A DNA stretch of 19,760 bases from positions 1 to 19,760 of the forward strand of contig BNUY01000043.1 of NCBI GenBank assembly GCA_025997715.1, read 5' to 3'. The position numbers and the translations under genes are program-made. Source of the stretch: Spirochaetia bacterium. GTDB lineage: Bacteria; Spirochaetota; Spirochaetia; Treponematales; Breznakiellaceae. Positions 15,243-19,760 of this stretch are shown one piece after another. The first letter of the stretch is position 1. Each line of letters begins with the position of its first letter. The notes beneath the pieces are model-generated. The model worked only from the letters and a program-made list of their open reading frames with translations. It did no database searches and was not told the origin of the DNA.

Positions 15243-15402
15243 TCAACCGCGAAGGCGACAAAGGCGCACAAAGGGAAGAAAAACCAGGGAATAACTCTTC
15301 TTTTTCTCTCTTCCTTCGTCGCCGCAGACCATAGGTCTGATGGCGCCTTCGCGGTTAAAATTCTTCTCTTTTCTTCATTATTTTTCCTATGCGTTTGTCA
15401 TG
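15225..15402. repeat. Element E4: imperfect hairpin element after birA
   Basis: The outer repeat AAAAATCATGAAGAA (15225-15239) matches, on the minus strand, AAAAATAATGAAGAA (15371-15385). Inner arms start CCGCGAAGGCG on both sides (left 15247-15257; right ending near 15354) and continue with CAAAGG/GAAGG words. The right arm is interrupted by about 22 nt holding a small stem CAGACC-ATA-GGTCTG (15325-15339). TTTTAACCGCG, read on the minus strand, is the shared leader. The flanking ATGCGTTTGTCATG (15389-15402) matches the terminal repeat of E1 at 13 of 14 positions. No gene lies within. Confidence 0.7.
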
Positions 15403-15421
15403 CCGGGGAACTCACGTTCTC

Positions 15422-15450
15422 TTGACTAATATACTATTAAATAATAAATT
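15422..15450 (+). promoter_or_regulatory. Candidate promoter for the DUF4143 ATPase
   Basis: TTGACT (15422-15427, 5/6), 17 nt, TAAATT (15445-15450, 4/6), ending 8 nt before the ATG at 15459. The region is very AT-rich and has no Shine-Dalgarno, so a leaderless message is predicted. Confidence 0.45.
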
Positions 15451-15458
15451 AGCCATAT

Positions 15459-16694
15459 ATGGATCGGTATATAAAGCGTCATCTGGAATTTGCGATAGAA
15501 CGGGCGGAAAAGATGTTTGCCGCCCTGCTTATCTCAGGCGCCCGGCAGACCGGCAAGACCCGGTTGCTCAGGGAACGGTATCCCCGTTTGCCCTATGTCA
15601 CCCTTGATGATCCTGTCCAACACCAGGAAGCGGTAAATAACCCCGGCGGATTTTTTGAGACCCATGTTCCCCCGGTGGTGGTGGACGAAATACAATACGC
15701 CCCGGAGTTGTTCCGGTATATAAAAATGATAGCCGATGGTGTCCATGACGGGAAACGAAAAAAGGGCTTTTTTTTTATGAGCGGTTCCCAGCAGTATGTT
15801 TTGATGAAGAATGTCAGTGAGTCATTGGCGGGCCGGATAGGAATACTGAATCTGCTGGGGCTTTCCCGGCGGGAAATTGAGGGCATTGATTTTCGGCTTC
15901 CCTTTTTGCCAAGCCCGGACTATTTTGCCGAAAGAAAATCATCGGTATCGCCCAGTAACAGCAAGGATATTTGGGAGGCGATTTTGAAGGGCTGTCTGCC
16001 GGAACTTCAAAACCCGGATACGGACCGGGAACTCTTTTACAGCGCCTATGTGAAAACCTATATTGAGCGGGATGTACGGCAGTTGGTGAACATTGGTGAT
16101 GAACTTGCGTTCCTGAAATTTATGACCGCCATGGCAGCCCGTACCGGTCAGTTGCTTAACTACACCTCCATAGCCCAGGATATCGGCCTTAGTGTGTCTA
16201 CCATAGAGCGCTGGGTGTCCATACTCCGGGCATCCAACATCATTTATCTGCTCCAGCCCTATCACACCAATATGCTTAAGCGGGCAATCCGGACCCCCAA
16301 GCTCTATTTTCTTGACACCGGCCTGGTGTGCTATTTATCCGGCTGGAATACCGCAACGGTGCTTGAACGGGGCGCCGCCGCCGGGGCAATCTTTGAAACC
16401 TATTGTATCGCGGAGATTATAAAGTCCTATACCAATACGGGCCGGGAACCGCCGCTCTATTTCTACCGGGACAAGGAACAGCACGAAATAGATGTTTTAA
16501 TAGCGGAGAACGGAACACTGTACCCCCTGGAAATAAAAAAACACGCAAGCCCCCGCCCGGAGGACCTGCATGCTTTCCGGTATATCGAAAATATCCCCGG
16601 AACAATCCGGGGACCCGGGGGGCTTATCTGTTTATATCCAAGCCTCACATCCCTGGGAGAAAAAGACAAGGTTATTCCCCTGGGGTATGTGTAG
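15459..16694 (+). CDS. AAA_14 ATPase with C-terminal DUF4143 domain
   Basis: 411 aa. Walker A GARQTGKT (27-34), Walker B VVVDEIQ (74-80), a sensor-like FFFMSGSQQ and a putative arginine finger in ESLAGRIG form the AAA_14 core. After a linker with a winged-helix-like stretch (TSIAQDIGLSVSTIERWVSILR) comes DUF4143, ending in EIDVLIAENGTLYPLEIKK, whose spaced D and E-x-K residues resemble a PD-(D/E)xK nuclease core. These proteins are abundant and highly paralogous in treponemes and gut Bacteroidetes, and their role is not established; DNA-linked defence or element maintenance is often guessed. It is convergent with the EF-G-like gene, 2 nt apart. The family call is firm, function open. Confidence 0.9.
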   Translation: MDRYIKRHLEFAIERAEKMFAALLISGARQTGKTRLLRERYPRLPYVTLDDPVQHQEAVNNPGGFFETHVPPVVVDEIQYAPELFRYIKMIADGVHDGKRKKGFFFMSGSQQYVLMKNVSESLAGRIGILNLLGLSRREIEGIDFRLPFLPSPDYFAERKSSVSPSNSKDIWEAILKGCLPELQNPDTDRELFYSAYVKTYIERDVRQLVNIGDELAFLKFMTAMAARTGQLLNYTSIAQDIGLSVSTIERWVSILRASNIIYLLQPYHTNMLKRAIRTPKLYFLDTGLVCYLSGWNTATVLERGAAAGAIFETYCIAEIIKSYTNTGREPPLYFYRDKEQHEIDVLIAENGTLYPLEIKKHASPRPEDLHAFRYIENIPGTIRGPGGLICLYPSLTSLGEKDKVIPLGYV

Positions 16695-16696
16695 CC

Positions 16697-18784
16697 CTAC
16701 TCTTCCTCTTCCTTGACCCTGAACGCCTCCGCAGCCTTAATAACATCCTCGGCAATCCGCCCCGAAATAGGCGCGTAGTGGTCAAACTCCACGCTGAAAG
16801 ACCCGGTGCCGCTGGTAATGGAACGCAGGTCTATGGAATAGCGCAGTAATTCTGCCTGTGGAACCTGGGCGCGTATCTCCTCAATGCCGCCCCCCAGAGA
16901 ATCCTGCCCCAGGATCTTGCCCCGCTTGCCTGAAAGGTCGGACATAACGTCCCCCAGGTATTTTTCTTCCACAAAAACGGTAAGGTTGTTGATGGGTTCC
17001 AGCAATGTCGGGCCGGCCTGGCGCATGGCTTCCCGGAAAGCGTTCCGTCCGGCCAGCTTGAAAGCCAGTTCCGAGGAATCTACCGGGTGGTACTTGCCGT
17101 CCACCACCTTCACCTCCACGTCCACCACTGGGTAGCCCGCCATGGTGCCCGCGGCCATCCCTTCCAGGACCCCCTTCTCGACACCGGGGATGTAATTTTT
17201 CGGGATGGCCCCGCCGAAGATGGCGTTGACAAACTGGTAGTTTTCGCCCCGTTTGAGGGGGGCAATTTCCAGCAAGACCTTCCCGTATTGCCCGTGACCC
17301 CCGGTCTGCTTCTTGTGGGTGTATTCGGCGTTGGCCTTCTTGGTGATGGTTTCCCGGTAGGCCGTGCGGGGCACCCTGGTTTCCACCTCAATCTTCTGAT
17401 TTTGCTTTATCCTGTCTAAAATAATATTCACCTGGAGTTCACCCATGCCGGAGATCACCGTTTCCTTGGTTTCCGCGTTAAACTGGTACTGGAAGGTACG
17501 GTCCTCCTCCGCCGCCCGGACGAGGAATTCACCCAGCTTATCGTCGTCCTTTTTGGCCGCCGCGTTTACCGCCACCGAATGGACCGGCTGGGGCAAGCGG
17601 AGGGGCAGGAACTTGAGCGCGCCATCCACCGCACTGATGGTATCGTTGGTACGGAGGCTCGGGGACTTGGAAATGATCCCCACATCACCGGTGAAGAACT
17701 CCTTCACCTCTTCCAGTTTCTTTCCTACACAGGTGTAAAGCTTGCCTATCCGCTCCTTTTTGTTTTCCGATACGTTGAAAATATCCGATTCGGCGGTAAG
17801 TTTGCCCGTAATAATCTTGACCCAGGACAGCTTTCCCGAAAACTGGTCATAGGTGGTCTTGATAACCAGGCCCGCCAGGGGCTTTTCGGTATCAATGGGC
17901 ACATCCTGCTGCTTCCCCTCGGCATCCAGGACGATATCCTTTGCGGTGTTGGGGGTGGGGGCGACTTCGGCAAGAAAGTCCAGGAAGGGGATGAGGCCGG
18001 AATTTTTCAAAACCGCCCCGGCAAAGGCGGGGACAATCTTATGATCCGCCAGGGCTTCAATCAGCCCCTTCCGGATCTCATCCGGCTCCAGGGCGCCCTT
18101 GTCGAGGTAATGCTCCATCAGGGTGTCGTTCCCCTCGGCGGCGGCCTCAATAAGCTGCTCCCGGGCGGCGGCGGCGGCTTCCTTATACGCATCGGGGATG
18201 GCCCCTTCTTTTTCCAGCCCGCCCCCCGCATCAATGAACCAGGCCTTTTCATGCAATACGTCGATGACCCCGGTAAAGGCGGCCCCCACCCCCATAGGCA
18301 GGGTTAGGGGAACCGGGTCAACCTTGAACTTCTCCTTTATATCCGCCAGGGCTTTGTCGAAATCCGCCCGTTCCTCGTCCATCTTGGTGATGAAGACCCC
18401 CCGGGGCTTTTTCCGGCCCTCCAGGTTGCGCCAGAGCTTGACCGTCTCAATCTGAACCCCCGCCCGGCCGTCAATGGTCAGAACGGCAAATTCCGAGGCC
18501 CGAAAGGTGAGGATCACATCCCCGATAAAATCCGATGATCCCGGGGTATCAAAAATATTAATTTTCCGGCCCTGCCGCTCAATATGGGCCAGGGCGGCAT
18601 GGATGGATATCTTCCGCTCGATTTCTTCGGGGGTGGAATCCCCCACGGTTTTTCCCGATTCCACGGTTTCGGGCTTGGGAATCGCCCCCCCCGCAAACAG
18701 CAGCCGCTCAAAAAGGCTGGTCTTTCCGGTACCCCCATGGCCGGAGATAGTAATATTTTTGATGAGATCCGTAGTATAAGCCAT
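16697..18784 (-). CDS. Elongation factor G-like GTPase (EF-G2-type paralogue)
   Basis: 695 aa with the full five-domain EF-G layout. The G domain has GHGGTGKT (15-22), DTPGSSDF (79-86) and TKMD (133-136). Two departures from canonical EF-G are visible: the DTPGH catalytic His is Ser83, and the NKMD Asn is Thr. Domain IV retains GGHGQYGKV and YHPVDSSELAFKLAGRNAF, domain V SGKRGKILG. This fits the EF-G-like paralogues found beside a housekeeping fusA in many bacteria; whether it translocates, recycles ribosomes or responds to stress is unknown. ATG at 18784 is preceded by AGGAG. A TTGACA-17-CATTAT promoter lies about 30 nt upstream. It follows the M28 peptidase gene by 56 nt on the same strand. 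Confidence 0.9.
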   Translation of the reverse strand: MAYTTDLIKNITISGHGGTGKTSLFERLLFAGGAIPKPETVESGKTVGDSTPEEIERKISIHAALAHIERQGRKINIFDTPGSSDFIGDVILTFRASEFAVLTIDGRAGVQIETVKLWRNLEGRKKPRGVFITKMDEERADFDKALADIKEKFKVDPVPLTLPMGVGAAFTGVIDVLHEKAWFIDAGGGLEKEGAIPDAYKEAAAAAREQLIEAAAEGNDTLMEHYLDKGALEPDEIRKGLIEALADHKIVPAFAGAVLKNSGLIPFLDFLAEVAPTPNTAKDIVLDAEGKQQDVPIDTEKPLAGLVIKTTYDQFSGKLSWVKIITGKLTAESDIFNVSENKKERIGKLYTCVGKKLEEVKEFFTGDVGIISKSPSLRTNDTISAVDGALKFLPLRLPQPVHSVAVNAAAKKDDDKLGEFLVRAAEEDRTFQYQFNAETKETVISGMGELQVNIILDRIKQNQKIEVETRVPRTAYRETITKKANAEYTHKKQTGGHGQYGKVLLEIAPLKRGENYQFVNAIFGGAIPKNYIPGVEKGVLEGMAAGTMAGYPVVDVEVKVVDGKYHPVDSSELAFKLAGRNAFREAMRQAGPTLLEPINNLTVFVEEKYLGDVMSDLSGKRGKILGQDSLGGGIEEIRAQVPQAELLRYSIDLRSITSGTGSFSVEFDHYAPISGRIAEDVIKAAEAFRVKEEEE

Positions 18785-18815
18785 GACACACTCCTATGTT
18801 TTTATAGACAGATAT

Positions 18816-18844
18816 ATAATGAATCGGTATAGGCGGATTGTCAA
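18816..18844 (-). promoter_or_regulatory. Promoter for the EF-G-like gene
   Basis: On the minus strand TTGACA (18839-18844, perfect), 17 nt, CATTAT (18816-18821). The predicted leader is about 25 nt and contains the AGGAG ribosome site. The -35 overlaps the stop codon of the M28 peptidase gene. Confidence 0.6.
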
Positions 18845-19644
18845 GAAAAATGTTTTTTGGTGCAGAGCGCACAGGCAAAGGTAACCACCCGGTCAAAGTT
18901 TTTTGGGGTAAGCCGCTCCGGGCCGTCGGCGGGGCTGTTGAAGATGCGCCAGGTTTCGGGCAGCGGCAGTGTTTCCCCGGTTTTTTGGGCATCCCGGCTG
19001 ACCAGGGCATTGATACATGCCGGTTTCGTTCGTAACAGGGACGCCAGCGCGGCGGCCTCCTGAGAGGGAAGCATGGTGATGGTTTGGGCCGCAAGCCCTG
19101 CCTGCAGGAAGCCCGCGTCGTCCGAAAAGGGGGTGGGGGCCAGCAGTACTTTTTTCATCCCTATCTGCCGGGCGGTTTGCAGGGCGTCATCACGCAGGGC
19201 CTTGACGGTCTGCCGCCGCCGGGCCGCCTCAAGGCCGCCTTCGTTCTTCAGCAGATGATCCGCCATGGTGGAGATGACAAGGGTGTCCCCGGACCCGCAG
19301 GCATCGAAGATGAAGTACCGGCAATCCCGCAAAGCGGTTTTCTGCAGCCTCTTTGCCAGCCCATAGGAGCCCTGTTCCCGTATGCCTTCCCCAGGGGAAA
19401 GCTCTTCCTTATCGGTAAAGATAATCAGGGCGTTCCGTTGCTGCTCATCCCGCATCTTCAGGGCCGCTTCCAGGAGCATGAATACCGCAGCGCTGTTATC
19501 GTTTGCCCCGGGGCTGCCCGCCGCCCGGTCATAATGGGCCGCCAGAACCGTAGGAAGCCTGCCGGGATGAAACCCTTGTCCCCGGCGGGGAAACACCAGG
19601 AAGTGCCGAAGCTGCCGCCCCTTGGGGGCGCCCAGGGCTATGGA
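18841..19644 (-). CDS. M28-type metallopeptidase, N-terminus lost at a rearrangement junction
   Basis: About 265 genuine residues. AAHYDRAAGSPGANDNSAAV carries the HxD and GxxDN ligands of M28 aminopeptidases, TDKEELS the catalytic Glu pair, and FDACGSGDT the next Asp. The last ligand region reads PFSDDAGFLQAGLAAQTIT, where most family members have SDH; Asp replaces the usual His. The 3' end is natural (TGA at 18841). Upstream the frame runs at about 19640-19645 into an inverted copy of the EF-G-like gene, so residues before IALGAPKGRQ are not its own and the real start is outside this sequence. The product would trim peptides and may be secreted, but the signal region is not visible. Confidence 0.75.
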   Translation of the reverse strand, partial: SIALGAPKGRQLRHFLVFPRRGQGFHPGRLPTVLAAHYDRAAGSPGANDNSAAVFMLLEAALKMRDEQQRNALIIFTDKEELSPGEGIREQGSYGLAKRLQKTALRDCRYFIFDACGSGDTLVISTMADHLLKNEGGLEAARRRQTVKALRDDALQTARQIGMKKVLLAPTPFSDDAGFLQAGLAAQTITMLPSQEAAALASLLRTKPACINALVSRDAQKTGETLPLPETWRIFNSPADGPERLTPKNFDRVVTFACALCTKKHFS

Positions 19645-19760
19645 TGAGGAACGGGCGGATTTCGACAAAGCCCTGGCGGATATAAAGGAGAAGTTCAAGG
19701 TTGACCCGGTTCCCCTAACCCTGCCTATGGGGGTGGGGGCCGCCTTTACCGGGGTCATCG
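19640..19760 (+). repeat. Inverted copy of part of the EF-G-like gene at the window end
   Basis: Bases 19646-19760 are the exact reverse complement of 18262-18376 (115 of 115). Extending to 19640 and 18382 adds one mismatch (T for C) in six bases. It encodes the EF-G stretch from DEERADFDKAL to AAFTGVI on the plus strand with no start of its own, and it replaces the N-terminus of the M28 gene. Confidence 0.95.

Noticed and set aside
17579..18307. 242-codon open frame on the plus strand
   Set aside because: It is antisense to the EF-G-like gene, Gly/Leu-rich, with no recognisable domain.
19640..19760. Second EF-G-like gene beginning at the window end
   Set aside because: Identity to the inverted segment is exact over 115 bp and starts mid-domain without start codon or promoter, so a rearranged or artefactual copy explains it better than a paralogue.

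Overview
The window looks like chromosomal DNA from a host-associated treponeme-like spirochaete. I infer this from the moderately GC-rich coding style, the loose lipoprotein boxes, an EF-G-like paralogue, a mutL without any mutH, and lipoproteins with Ig-like repeats. It could be another spirochaete genus, because no rRNA or other marker is present.

Layout. Bases 1-457 hold the 5' part of a CYTH-domain gene on the minus strand. Bases 612-2456 hold a LysM/degenerate-M23 envelope protein followed 33 nt later by a group 2 (RpoS-like) sigma factor, the same order as nlpD-rpoS of gammaproteobacteria. A repeat element (E1) separates this from a minus-strand repair operon, xseA-xseB-mutL (2698-5982), with a small unknown gene in front of it. 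A second hairpin element (E2) and a solute-binding lipoprotein gene follow. From a 23-bp divergent promoter region at 7809-7831 the plus strand carries a conserved unknown gene and era. Bases 9232-11352 carry a CapA-type lipoprotein and thrH on the minus strand.

Bases 11401-15458 are accessory in character: a RelE/ParE-like toxin remnant interrupted in frame by a 151-bp miniature element (E3), a four-repeat Ig-like lipoprotein, a remnant that looks like an antitoxin N-terminus, a TraX-family membrane protein, monofunctional birA and another hairpin element (E4). Bases 15459-16694 encode an AAA_14/DUF4143 ATPase. Bases 16697-18784 encode an EF-G-like GTPase, and upstream of it lies an M28-type peptidase.

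Four things deserve attention. (1) Four intergenic or intragenic hairpin elements share one plan: a TAAGAATTTAACC-like leader followed by arms built of three 9-10 nt words. One of them has inserted in frame into a toxin-like gene with a TA duplication. (2) Six genes lack a Shine-Dalgarno sequence and have a -10 hexamer ending 6-9 nt before the start codon, which predicts leaderless mRNAs. (3) A LysM/LytM-like gene precedes an RpoS-like sigma gene. (4) The last 115 bp are an exact inverted copy of part of the EF-G-like gene and cut off the M28 peptidase; this looks like an assembly or amplification chimera at a contig end.

I saw no tRNA, rRNA, CRISPR array, complete transposase gene or recognisable riboswitch.
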